Shown here: positions 7,848 to 15,610 of the stretch, in pieces
How the letters are laid out: every line of letters starts with the position of its first letter
Position numbering within the stretch: position 1 is the first letter of the stretch
Source of the DNA: an uncultured Eubacteriales bacterium
Lineage (GTDB): Bacteria > Bacillota > Clostridia > Peptostreptococcales > Anaerovoracaceae
NCBI GenBank assembly: GCA_900542245.1
Contig: UQMQ01000007.1
Coordinates: forward strand, 1-36,599
DNA: 36,599 nucleotides
Direction of reading: 5' to 3'
The notes under the pieces: generated by a model
What the model was told of the DNA's origin: nothing
What the model saw: only the letters and a program-made list of their open reading frames with translations
Database searches by the model: none
Translations under genes and position numbers: made by a program

Positions 7848-9071
7848 TTATTTGCTCTGCTTGCTGTGCGATTGCTGCTCCGGCAAAATCCCATAATCCG
7901 CAGCCAGCGCCCGAAATGCCGGCAGCGAGCGCAAGACCTCCTCGGTGCTGATGCAGTACGAAAGCCGCACATAGCCCGGCATGCCGAAGCTGTCCGAGGG
8001 CGTCAGCAGCAGCTCATATTTTTTTGCCGCCTCCGAAAACGCATTTCCGTCTCCGTCCGGTGCCGCAAGGAACAGGTAAAAAGCACCCTCCGGCGGAATG
8101 AACGAATAGCCGAACGCTTGCAGATTCGCAAGCAGCAGACTGCGGTTTTCCTTGTAAACGTCAAAATTCGCACACACGCCCTGATTCTCCGCCACCACGC
8201 GCTGCAAAAGACTCGGTGCGCAGACATAGCCGAGACTCCGTCCTGCCCCGCAGATCGCCGCAAACAGATCTGCACGACTGCCCGCCCGCGGCGAAACGAG
8301 AATGTAGCCGATCCGCTCGCCCGGCAGCGACAGCGACTTGCTGTAGGAATAGCAGATGATCGTATCGTCGTAATAGTCCGCCGGAAACGCCGCCCTGCAT
8401 CCATCGTAGACGATCTCACGATAAGGCTCGTCCGAGATCAGATAAATTTCTTTGCCGTAAAGTGCTTCCTTTCCCCGCAGAAAATCTCCCAGGGCCGCCA
8501 GTGTCTCTGCGCTGAGGATCGCGCCCGTCGGATTGTTCGGGGAGTTTACGATCAGCGCCGCCGTCTTTTCGGAGAAAGCCGCCTCCAGCGCCGCAAAATC
8601 GATTTGAAAATCATCTGCACGCACCGGCACCTCGCGTACCGCCGCGCCGCCATTCTCAATGAACACCTTGTATTCCGGGAAGTACGGCGTAAACACGATC
8701 ACCTCTTCCCCCGCGGCGCTCACCGCCCGCAGGGTAATCGTCAGTGATGCCGCGGCTCCGGCGGTCATATACACATCCCCCGCCTCCGCCGCAAGCCCAT
8801 AGGTGCGGTTCACATACCCCGCGACTGCCGCCCGCGCTTCCATGCTGCCCGCAGAAGCCGTATACGCATGCAGCGCGGCTGGCGTCTCCTCCCCCACCAG
8901 GCGGAGCATGCAGTCCGTAATCACCTGCGGGCATGGTACATTGGGATTGCCGAGACTGTAGTCACACACCCGCTCCGCGCCGATCTCCTGCTTGCGCCTC
9001 GCGCCGTACGCTGCCAGCGCGCGGATCGCGGAGCTGCTCTTACCTAATGCTGTCATATTTGGATTGATCAT
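7848..9071 (-). CDS. Class I/II PLP-dependent aminotransferase, probably aromatic or aspartate
   Basis: This is a fold-type I aminotransferase of 407 residues. It shows SLGNPNVPCP near the N-terminus, the PLP site NSPNNPTG (176-183), DEPYR (214-218) and the Schiff-base lysine in YSYSKSLSLPGERIGY (Lys245). The start at 9071 is chosen because GAGGTGA lies just upstream; the frame stays open further upstream but crosses hairpins and has no family similarity. As the first gene of the aromatic operon it most likely transaminates phenylpyruvate and 4-hydroxyphenylpyruvate, or prephenate. Substrate assignment is inference from context. Confidence 0.85.
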   Translation of the reverse strand: MINPNMTALGKSSSAIRALAAYGARRKQEIGAERVCDYSLGNPNVPCPQVITDCMLRLVGEETPAALHAYTASAGSMEARAAVAGYVNRTYGLAAEAGDVYMTAGAAASLTITLRAVSAAGEEVIVFTPYFPEYKVFIENGGAAVREVPVRADDFQIDFAALEAAFSEKTAALIVNSPNNPTGAILSAETLAALGDFLRGKEALYGKEIYLISDEPYREIVYDGCRAAFPADYYDDTIICYSYSKSLSLPGERIGYILVSPRAGSRADLFAAICGAGRSLGYVCAPSLLQRVVAENQGVCANFDVYKENRSLLLANLQAFGYSFIPPEGAFYLFLAAPDGDGNAFSEAAKKYELLLTPSDSFGMPGYVRLSYCISTEEVLRSLPAFRALAADYGILPEQQSHSKQSK

Positions 9072-9112
9072 ATCTGTCACCTCTGTGTTTCGTCTGTTTT
9101 CGCGCACCGTAC

Positions 9113-9229
9113 TTTGCTGACGTTTTTTTCCAACCCATGCAAAACGTCCAAAGCAAAATACCCCCGGGCAGTCCGATGCCTCACATTTGCACAGACTCCC
9201 GAAGGTATTGCAGCGCCCGCATGCGCTGC
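9113..9229 (-). promoter_or_regulatory. Three consecutive hairpins between fbp and the aromatic operon
   Basis: Reading the minus strand from the fbp stop, three hairpins follow each other. The first has a 7-bp stem (9210-9216 / 9223-9229). The second has a 12-bp stem, AATACCTTCGGG with CCCGGGGGTATT (9198-9209 / 9157-9168), continued inside by AGTC/GACT (9194-9197 / 9170-9173) across a one-base bulge and followed by TTTTGCTTT. The third has GACGTTTT/AAAACGTC (9141-9148 / 9119-9126), extended by TTTGCT/AGCAAA (9152-9157 / 9113-9118). The second could terminate fbp transcription, or the set could form an attenuating leader of the aro operon. I see no T-box motif and no convincing leader peptide. 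Confidence 0.6.
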
Positions 9230-9250
9230 CGCGCACGCGAGACTCTTACA

Positions 9251-11200
9251 TTAATACACTTCTTTTATCAGACCTTCCTTAAATGCCTCAACTAAGTCTG
9301 TCAAATCGTCTACTTTTTCTGCCAGCACCGCGCCCTGGTCGGTATCCATGATCAAAAGGCGCTCTGGGATAATCTCCACTGTTTTCTGTACCGGTGAGTG
9401 GAACACCTGCGTGCCGTCCGGCTGTAGCGGGCTGTAGGGTTTGTGCTCCGCCAGCGCCATGAAGCGCGAATTAAAAATAAAGGTATAGCCCGCGATGCCT
9501 GTCTGCTTCTGATAGGCCTTGGATATACCGCCGTCAATGACGTACAGAATGCCGCCGCCCTTGATCGGGGACTCGCCGTCCTTGATCTTCACCGGCACAT
9601 GCCCGTTCAGGATCTTGCCTCTGTGCGGGTCAAGTCCGAATTCTTCCAGGATCTTTTCGCAGTATGCGCGCTCCTTGATCAGCTTGTAATACGGGCGCGT
9701 CGGCTCCTTGTGCGTTGCCTTGTCCGTGATGAACAGCCGCTCGAAGGTCGTCATCTTTTCCTTGCCGAAGAGCGGAGAATTGCCGCCCAGCCACAGATAC
9801 CACATGATGTCGCCGTAACGTCCGGTCTCCTCGGATTTGCGCGGGGCATAATATGCCTTGCGCACCTGATCATCCAGATAATCCATCAGCGCCTTGCCCT
9901 TGTGCTTGACGCCGTTCAGCTCCACCTCTTCAAACGCGCCGTTTTCGTCGGTCGGAATGCAGCCGTGATAGAGCAGATTGCCGTTGACTCTGGTATACAG
10001 TGCGCCGTGGCTGAAGAGGAACCGAATGTGCCGCTGCAGCTTTTCGGAATTCAGGAAAGACGCCTCCAGCGCGTTGAGCAGCTCGCCCTCCTCCGCAGTC
10101 AGATCATATGGGTGTGCCGGGTCGAGCGTCGGGAAATTCTTGTCCCGCAGCGGCCAGACCTTACCTTCGATCTCGACAGTGCCCGCCGCAAGGTCGATCT
10201 TATCCAGCAGCAAACGCTTGTCGAGCTTGTATTCCGGGTGCGCCAGGATGCGCTGTCCCTCGACCTTGAACTGGCAGATCGCGATCGCCTTATGCATCTT
10301 CGCCGCCAGCTCCTCATCGACCGGGTCGTACTTGTTTTTATCTAAAATATGCGGTTTGAAAAACTCGCACGGATCATCGCCGTAAACCTTTTCGGCGAAC
10401 GACGCCAGCGGCCGCAGATTGATGCCGTAGCCGACCTCCAGCATGTCGAAGTTGTTGTAGCTGATATTCATGCGCAGCAGATTGGTGATGCAGGCCCAGT
10501 TTCCGGTCGCCGCGCCCATCCACACGATGTCGTGGTTGCCCCACTGAAAATCCACATCGTGAAAGTCCATCAGGAAATCCATGATCTCGTCCGGGTGCGC
10601 ACCTCTGTCAAAAATATCGCCGATGATATGTAATTTGTCGACAGCAAGACGGCTGATCGTCTCCGTCAATTGGATAATATATGCCTCAGCAACACCGCAT
10701 TCCACGATCGAATTGATGATCTGGTTGTAGTAGTGCATCTTGTTTTCCTCATCGTCTGCGTGCAGCAGCTCGTCGATGCTGTAATCCATGTATTTCGGCA
10801 AGCGTCCGCGCACGCGGGAACGCGTATATTTTGTCGATACCGATCTACAGATCGTAATCAAGCGATAGATCGCAGTCGCGCACCAATCATCGTAATTTCT
10901 CTCTGATTTTTTGCGCCGCGCCAGCTCTGCCTCCGCGTTGTAAATCAGCGCCGCCAGGTCATCGCGATCCTTCTCCGAAAGCACGCTGCCGTAATGCTCA
11001 TCGATCTTCGCCTTGATTGTACCGGACGCGCTCTTAAGCATATGGATAAATGCCTCGTGCTCGCCGTGCAGATCGCTTAGGAAATACTCCGTCCCCTTCG
11101 GCAGCGCCAAAATCGCCTTGAGATTGATGATCTCCGCCGAAGCCGCCATAATGTTCGGATAATCCTTTGCCAAACGGTTCAAATATTTCAAATCTGCCAT
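9251..11200 (-). CDS. fbp: Fructose-1,6-bisphosphatase, class III
   Basis: The enzyme hydrolyses fructose 1,6-bisphosphate in gluconeogenesis and belongs to the large Bacillota-type FBPase of the metallophosphatase fold. Metal-site motifs are visible in order: LSDLHGEHEAF, IIGDIFDRGAHPDEIMD, and WGNHDIVWMGA. Further on are FSHGALYTRVNGNLLYHGC and a C-terminal NGHVPVK. The length of 649 residues is normal for the class (about 640-670). I prefer the ATG at 11200, preceded by AAGGGAGA, over the ATG at 11218, which lacks a close ribosome site. It has its own promoter and is not obviously co-transcribed with spoIID. Confidence 0.95.
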   Translation of the reverse strand: MADLKYLNRLAKDYPNIMAASAEIINLKAILALPKGTEYFLSDLHGEHEAFIHMLKSASGTIKAKIDEHYGSVLSEKDRDDLAALIYNAEAELARRKKSERNYDDWCATAIYRLITICRSVSTKYTRSRVRGRLPKYMDYSIDELLHADDEENKMHYYNQIINSIVECGVAEAYIIQLTETISRLAVDKLHIIGDIFDRGAHPDEIMDFLMDFHDVDFQWGNHDIVWMGAATGNWACITNLLRMNISYNNFDMLEVGYGINLRPLASFAEKVYGDDPCEFFKPHILDKNKYDPVDEELAAKMHKAIAICQFKVEGQRILAHPEYKLDKRLLLDKIDLAAGTVEIEGKVWPLRDKNFPTLDPAHPYDLTAEEGELLNALEASFLNSEKLQRHIRFLFSHGALYTRVNGNLLYHGCIPTDENGAFEEVELNGVKHKGKALMDYLDDQVRKAYYAPRKSEETGRYGDIMWYLWLGGNSPLFGKEKMTTFERLFITDKATHKEPTRPYYKLIKERAYCEKILEEFGLDPHRGKILNGHVPVKIKDGESPIKGGGILYVIDGGISKAYQKQTGIAGYTFIFNSRFMALAEHKPYSPLQPDGTQVFHSPVQKTVEIIPERLLIMDTDQGAVLAEKVDDLTDLVEAFKEGLIKEVY

Positions 11201-11245
11201 GCTTCTCCCTTTCTCCATGCAGTGTTTTGTTTCTCCTTGCGTTCT

Positions 11246-11275
11246 ATTATAGTATAATCAACCCGCGAAAAGCAA
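11246..11275 (-). promoter_or_regulatory. Promoter of fbp
   Basis: On the minus strand TTGCTT (11270-11275), an 18-bp spacer and TATAAT (11246-11251) lie about 45 bases before the fbp start. A 10-bp palindrome CTTCGCGAAG (11297-11306) lies just upstream and could be a regulator site. Confidence 0.65.
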
Positions 11276-11367
11276 GTCATTTCCGCCTAGAAAAGGCTTC
11301 GCGAAGGTCGAAATTTGTCAAATCCGCAAAAATTCACACAATCACCATAAAGCCGTGCGCAAGTCCC

Positions 11368-12465
11368 TCATCCGACCGCAGTTCCGGCGTAGTAATGCTG
11401 CAAAATCTCGCGGTAAGTATTGCCCTCTTTGGCCATGCCGTTTGCACCGTACTGGCTCATGCCGACCCCATGCCCGGAGCCGCTGGAAGTAAACACGATA
11501 TTTGCCCCGTCAAAACTGATCGAGAACAGCGCCGAGCTGAGACCGAGCGCACTGCGCACCTGCGTGCCCTTCAGCTTTTCTTCCCCGACCTGCATGCGTT
11601 CCACACGTCCGCCTGCGGTTCGCGAAAGGATCTTGACGTTGCTCTGTGTCAGCCTGCCGAAGTCTTTCTCGGGAAAGCTTTTTTGCAGCTTCTTCTGCAT
11701 CTCCGCGAGCGTGAAGGTCTTCTGTTCGTTGCGGTGCGTCGCGTTTTCCTCATAAGGGCTGGAGACACTGACCAGATACGGCACCGCGCTGACAAATACA
11801 TCCTCGGAGTTCTCCGTCTGCCCGCCGCTCGACGAGAAGAACAACGGCTGCATCACCAGCTTGCCGTCGTAATACAGCAGCTGCCCTTCGGTGCTCTTGC
11901 ACGCCGCCCGCACCTTCGGCCAGCCGTTTTCGCTGTCTCCCCAGCCGTCCGGGTGGCAGGCGACCAGTTCCTTTTCCGTCTTGTAGACCTGACAATGCGT
12001 CGTGTCGCAGATCGGCGCCTTCGGGTGATGCTTCGGCTTTTTGGTTTCGTACTTTTGAAGCTTCGCCATCGCAAAGGTCCGCGCCGCCACCGACTGTGCC
12101 TTGAGCGCCTCTGTCTCAAAGGTATTTGGCATTTCGCTTGCGGTCACGCAGGCGACGTATTCCTCGAAATCGACCTTCACCGCCTTACCCAGCTCCTCCC
12201 GCCAGACCTTGATCGTCCGCGGTGTTTTGATCCGATCCGCCGCTCTGACCTGCGCGGTCTGCGCCGCGCCTTGCCCACCGCCGCCTGCCGCGTCTCCGGC
12301 ATGCTGCCCGTCTCCGGTCCCACCCGCATCAAACCCGCCGCTCCCCCAGACCACCAGCAGCGGCACCAGCAGGATAAACACTGCCAGCCCTGCCCAAACC
12401 GCCGCCAGCCCCTTGAGCACGCCTCGTATCTCCGCTTTCCACTCCGCCCTGAAACCTCTCCGCAT
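11368..12465 (-). CDS. spoIID: Stage II sporulation protein D, peptidoglycan lytic transglycosylase
   Basis: SpoIID cuts denuded glycan strands during engulfment of the forespore, together with SpoIIP and SpoIIM (not in this window). One membrane anchor lies at residues 20-40, followed by a Gly/Ala-rich linker (41-75) and the SpoIID domain. ASEMP holds Glu111, the position of the catalytic glutamate. The conserved CDTTHC pair (153/158) is present, and the end has the GHGVGMSQYGANGMA motif. The length of 365 is typical (about 330-360). A ribosome site GGGGGA precedes the ATG. A sequence resembling a sigma-E promoter lies upstream, consistent with mother-cell expression. A LytB-type amidase-enhancer role outside sporulation is less likely given the length and Cys pair. 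Confidence 0.88.
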   Translation of the reverse strand: MRRGFRAEWKAEIRGVLKGLAAVWAGLAVFILLVPLLVVWGSGGFDAGGTGDGQHAGDAAGGGGQGAAQTAQVRAADRIKTPRTIKVWREELGKAVKVDFEEYVACVTASEMPNTFETEALKAQSVAARTFAMAKLQKYETKKPKHHPKAPICDTTHCQVYKTEKELVACHPDGWGDSENGWPKVRAACKSTEGQLLYYDGKLVMQPLFFSSSGGQTENSEDVFVSAVPYLVSVSSPYEENATHRNEQKTFTLAEMQKKLQKSFPEKDFGRLTQSNVKILSRTAGGRVERMQVGEEKLKGTQVRSALGLSSALFSISFDGANIVFTSSGSGHGVGMSQYGANGMAKEGNTYREILQHYYAGTAVG

Positions 12466-12496
12466 TGCCTGTCCCCCTTGTTTCTTTCTCCTATAT

Positions 12497-12525
12497 ATGT
12501 ATGCGGACTGCCGCCTGTTTTATGC
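12497..12525 (-). promoter_or_regulatory. Sigma-E-like promoter of spoIID
   Basis: On the minus strand GCATAAA (12519-12525), a 15-bp spacer and CATACAT (12497-12503) resemble the sigma-E consensus (GTCATATT, about 14-15 bp, CATACANT). They lie about 32 bases before the spoIID start. The -10 matches well, the -35 only partly. Confidence 0.45.
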
Positions 12526-12563
12526 CTGCACAGAGATAAACCGCTTCTGTATCTCCAACCCCA

Positions 12564-12592
12564 TTGACAAATCACGTTTTCCCCCTCATAAT
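12564..12592 (+). promoter_or_regulatory. Sigma-A-type promoter of the class II aldolase gene
   Basis: TTGACA (12564-12569), a 17-bp spacer and CATAAT (12587-12592) stand 30 bases before the ATG at 12623, with GAGG in between as ribosome site. It is divergent from the spoIID promoter. Confidence 0.75.
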
Positions 12593-12622
12593 TGAACTAT
12601 CACATAAAAACGAGGTAACAAC

Positions 12623-13870
12623 ATGAATTCGATTTACGCATACATCAAAAAATACGCTGCCATGCTGGCAGCGCAGGTCTATCCTATCGGTCCTGCGGCG
12701 CGTCTGATCGTCGAAACGGACGAAGGCGTTTTCGGTACGGTCAAGGGTGCTGATCTGGCAAACCTTGGCGAGGCGGAGGTTGAAAAGCTGCCGCTTTCGG
12801 TTCTGCCAAAAGGCCGGCAGGGTATCCGCGCCATCGTGATTTCACAAACACCTGCCTGCCAGGAGTGGCTGCGACGCGGCGAGGCGCTCTTTCCGGCTCT
12901 GGACGATATGGCGCAGATCATCGGTACGCGCGCAGCGGTCATCGATGCACGCAAGGGCTTCCAAAAAGCAGTCCCGCAGCTTTCCCGCGTCATGCGCACC
13001 AATGCAGGCTGCTTCATGGTCATCGGACGCGCACCAAACGGCGCTTACCTCGGTTACACCCTGACTGTCGGTCGTACACCGTATGAGGCGATCGTCGCCA
13101 TGACGGTTCTGGAAAAATCCGCTGAGGTTGCCCTGCTTGCTGAAAAAATCGGCAAGGCACAGCGCATTTCCCCTTGGGAATGCCTACGTATGCGCAGCAT
13201 CTATATGAAGAAATATTCCAAATCCGAGGCAAGCGCCAGAGCCGCCGAAGCTGCCGCATGCGAGGCACAGGTAATCAAAATCACACCGTCCGAAACACAA
13301 GCAGCTCCGCAAGACCGCGAAGCTGTCCTGCGTGCACAGCTCGTGGACTACGGCAAGCAGCTCGTCACCTCCGGTCTGGTACAAGGTACCTGGGGGAATC
13401 TTTCGGTGCGCCTCGACGACACCTATATGCTGGTGACGCCGTCCGGATTAGACTACGCCCGCCTGACCCCGGCGGATATGGTCAAAGTCAATATGCGGAC
13501 GTTGGCATATGAGGGCGACCTAAAGCCGACATCCGAAAAAAGTCTGCACGCGGCGATCTACCAAAACCGACCGGACATCGGCGGTATCATCCACACGCAC
13601 GCCAAATACTGCTGCGTCTACGCCGCCGCGCGCCGCGACCTGCCGATCCCGACAGATCGGCAGACTGCGTTTCAAAGCCCAATCAAACTCGCGCCTTACG
13701 CACCGCCCGGCAGCAAAGCCCTCACAAAAAACACCGCAGCTGCCGTCGGTGACAACTACGGTGCGATCATGGCGGGTCATGGAATGATCGCCTGCGGCAA
13801 TGACCTCACTGCCGCCTTCCAAAACTGTGAGCAGCTCGAAGCCCTTGCAGAGGCTGCGCTGCAGAAATAA
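12623..13870 (+). CDS. Class II aldolase/adducin-family protein with an extra degenerate N-terminal domain
   Basis: Residues 232-415 form a class II aldolase (fuculose/rhamnulose-1-phosphate aldolase-like) domain. GTWGNLSVR (255-263) and TPSGLDY (272-278) are phosphate-binding loops. PTSEKSLHA contains a probable catalytic Glu305. IIHTHAKY (His324, His326) and AGHGM (His386) supply the zinc ligands. Residues 1-180 look like the second half of the same fold. PALDDMAQIIG (91-101) and a C-terminal GYTLTVGRTPYEAIVAMTVL segment resemble the part that follows the zinc histidines in true aldolases, but no histidine ligands remain. A linker rich in Ala/Glu joins them. The gene is monocistronic with its own promoter and terminator. 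The substrate is unknown; sugar-phosphate lyase or methylthioribulose-phosphate dehydratase-like activity are both possible. Confidence 0.8.
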   Translation: MNSIYAYIKKYAAMLAAQVYPIGPAARLIVETDEGVFGTVKGADLANLGEAEVEKLPLSVLPKGRQGIRAIVISQTPACQEWLRRGEALFPALDDMAQIIGTRAAVIDARKGFQKAVPQLSRVMRTNAGCFMVIGRAPNGAYLGYTLTVGRTPYEAIVAMTVLEKSAEVALLAEKIGKAQRISPWECLRMRSIYMKKYSKSEASARAAEAAACEAQVIKITPSETQAAPQDREAVLRAQLVDYGKQLVTSGLVQGTWGNLSVRLDDTYMLVTPSGLDYARLTPADMVKVNMRTLAYEGDLKPTSEKSLHAAIYQNRPDIGGIIHTHAKYCCVYAAARRDLPIPTDRQTAFQSPIKLAPYAPPGSKALTKNTAAAVGDNYGAIMAGHGMIACGNDLTAAFQNCEQLEALAEAALQK

Positions 13871-13875
13871 CGATC

Positions 13876-13934
13876 AACAAAGCTGCCGTATGATGGTGTC
13901 CAAGTCAGACATCGATCAAAGCGGCAGCTTTGTT
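13876..13934 (+). terminator. Long inverted repeat closing the aldolase gene
   Basis: AACAAAGCTGCCG (13876-13888) pairs perfectly with CGGCAGCTTTGTT (13922-13934) across a 33-base loop, beginning five bases after the aldolase stop. The T-run is weak, so it may act as an mRNA end-stabilising hairpin as much as a terminator. It would serve the converging minus-strand operon as well. Confidence 0.6.
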
Positions 13935-13964
13935 ATGATTTGTATTTTGCTATGCACAAATCAT
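13935..13964. terminator. Second inverted repeat between aldolase and phd genes
   Basis: ATGATTTGT (13935-13943) and ACAAATCAT (13956-13964) form a perfect 9-bp stem with a 12-base loop, directly abutting the previous inverted repeat and 9 bases beyond the phd stop. It may end the minus-strand cell-wall operon or be an antitoxin operator remnant. Confidence 0.4.
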
Positions 13965-13973
13965 CTAAGAGCT

Positions 13974-14225
13974 TTACCTCCGTAAAGCAGACAGCGTTTC
14001 TCTCGCATCCAACAACGTGCCTTCTGCTGCAAATTCTTTTTCTGCCTCGCTGATTGCTGTGTCCATAGCTGCAGTTTCCAACATTTCCTCGTAAGTTTCA
14101 ACACGCAGAACCACTAAATCGCCATATCCGTTTTTCGTAATAAATATCGGTTCCTTCTTTGTATGGCACAATTCTGATATTTCTGTCGTTTTTCTCAAAT
14201 CAGTGATCGGTCTAATCTGTAGCAT
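13974..14225 (-). CDS. Phd/YefM-family antitoxin without adjacent toxin
   Basis: The 83-residue protein has the Phd/YefM pattern: PITDLRKTTEISELCHTKKE, then PIFITKNGYGDLVVLRVETYE, which form the DNA-binding N-terminal fold. An acidic, helical C-terminus follows, which in the family wraps the toxin. AAGGTG precedes the ATG, which lies only two bases after the PBP stop, so it is translated from the cell-wall operon message. No RelE/ParE/Doc-type toxin frame follows: stops occur within a few codons and hairpins begin. It is either a solitary regulator or the surviving half of a decayed toxin-antitoxin pair. Confidence 0.82.
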   Translation of the reverse strand: MLQIRPITDLRKTTEISELCHTKKEPIFITKNGYGDLVVLRVETYEEMLETAAMDTAISEAEKEFAAEGTLLDARETLSALRR

Positions 14226-14227
14226 CT

Positions 14228-15610
14228 CTACACCTTGCCCAAATACCCCGCCTTTTTCATCGCCTGCAGCACCTGATTCGCGGCTGGCCCTGCGGCTGTC
14301 GCGCCGTAACCGCTGTTTTCGAGGCAGACGGCGAAGGCGTAATCCCCACTGAAGCCGACAAACCAGCTGTGCGGGCTCTTGCCTCTGCCAACCTCCGCGG
14401 TTCCGGTCTTGGCGTGCAGGGAAAGCCCCGGATAATTGCCATCGCCGTAGTTTGCCTTGACATTGTTGCGCATCATATCGCTGATCTGGCGCGCTGTGCC
14501 AGCCTCCAGCAGCTTGACCTTTCCGGCGCGCGCACGCCCGCCGTCCTTGTCGAGCAGCGCTTCTCCTTTTGCAAGCAATGCATTGCCGCGCAGCAGTACC
14601 GGCTTGGCTGCCTTGCCCTCTCCCGCGATCGCGCCTGCGTAGACCATCATCGCCAGCGGATTCACCTGATCCTCAAACTGTCCGATGCCCGCCCAGCCGA
14701 TGTTCAGCTCCGCGCTGTCAAAATTGAAGCTGCCTGCTGCCGTGCGGATACCATCGACCTCATAGGCGTCAGTCAACCCGGCTTTCTCTGTATATTCCTG
14801 CAATACCGCACCGCCCAGCTTCACTGCCAGCGACGCATATGCGCCGTTGCAGGACTTGGCAAGCGCACCGTAAAAATCCACCTTGCCGTGCGCGTACGGA
14901 CAGGTGACCTTCTCTCCGTCGATCTCATAGCTGCCGGTGCAGGTAAAGGTCCAGCTGTTCAGATCCTCCAGCTGTTCGATTGCGGCCGCCGTCGTCACCA
15001 GCTTAAATACCGATCCCGGCGTATAGACTGCCGAAAGTGCCTTGTTCAGATACGTGCCGCTCGGCAGATTGCTGCCGCTTCCATCCGTTTTGACCGCCGG
15101 GTCTGCGGACGGCCCGCTCACCATCGCCAAAATCTCGCCCGTCCGCCAGTTATAGACGCAGATCGTTCCATTCCTGCCTGCGAGCGCTTGCTGCGCAGCC
15201 ACGTTGATATCCGCATCGATCGTCAGCACCAAGTCCTTCCCAGTATTACGAAAAATTCCCGTCGTTCCCAAAATGGGATCATAACCGATCAGCTTGCTGC
15301 GAAACGCGGTATTCGCCGCCGTCGCCACATTGCCGCCCAGATCACCGACCACATGATAGGTCGCCCGGCGTATGCTGCTGTCATCGCTGTAATGCGCGCC
15401 GTCCTTGTCATTTTGCAGCAGCAGCTTGCCATTGCGGTCCGAAACACTGCCCACGCGCAGCGCCCCGTTCGTATATACATGCCGGTTCGCGTAGAACGCG
15501 GACCACTTCGCGCCGTTCAGTTCCAGCCGCACCACGAAGAACACCAGCCCTGCCAGCAGCACCGCCGCCATCAAGAGACAAAGGAACGCCCGCTTTTCTA
15601 ATTTTTTCAT
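14228..15610 (-). CDS. Class B penicillin-binding protein (peptidoglycan transpeptidase)
   Basis: A short cytoplasmic start, one membrane helix (about 8-28) and an extracellular transpeptidase domain make up 460 residues. The catalytic motifs are TPGSVFK (Ser200, Lys203), SCN (253-255) and KTGTAE (401-406). The N-terminal region before the catalytic domain is short, as in PbpA-type partners of SEDS proteins, without PASTA repeats. The start at 15610 forms an ATGA overlap with the upstream FHA-SEDS gene, indicating coupled expression. In the family, such SEDS plus class B PBP pairs polymerise and crosslink septal, elongation or spore wall; which one here cannot be decided. Confidence 0.92.
   Translation of the reverse strand: MKKLEKRAFLCLLMAAVLLAGLVFFVVRLELNGAKWSAFYANRHVYTNGALRVGSVSDRNGKLLLQNDKDGAHYSDDSSIRRATYHVVGDLGGNVATAANTAFRSKLIGYDPILGTTGIFRNTGKDLVLTIDADINVAAQQALAGRNGTICVYNWRTGEILAMVSGPSADPAVKTDGSGSNLPSGTYLNKALSAVYTPGSVFKLVTTAAAIEQLEDLNSWTFTCTGSYEIDGEKVTCPYAHGKVDFYGALAKSCNGAYASLAVKLGGAVLQEYTEKAGLTDAYEVDGIRTAAGSFNFDSAELNIGWAGIGQFEDQVNPLAMMVYAGAIAGEGKAAKPVLLRGNALLAKGEALLDKDGGRARAGKVKLLEAGTARQISDMMRNNVKANYGDGNYPGLSLHAKTGTAEVGRGKSPHSWFVGFSGDYAFAVCLENSGYGATAAGPAANQVLQAMKKAGYLGKV

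Noticed and set aside
9188..9230. Possible 13-codon leader peptide (minus strand, MRALQYLRESVQM) in front of the aromatic operon
   Set aside because: It has only one Tyr codon, no Phe or Trp run and no ribosome site, so classical attenuation by this peptide is not supported.
9072..9250. T-box riboswitch upstream of the aromatic operon
   Set aside because: No T-box sequence (AGGGUGGNACCGCG-like) or specifier loop arrangement could be found, although the region is highly structured.
11167..12567. 466-codon plus-strand frame opposite spoIID
   Set aside because: It is antisense to SpoIID, which has conserved motifs and a promoter. The plus frame has low-complexity Arg/Leu/Pro content only.
13923..13973. 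Toxin gene downstream of the Phd/YefM antitoxin
   Set aside because: After the stop the only ATG is followed by a stop within four codons, and two inverted repeats fill the gap to the aldolase gene.
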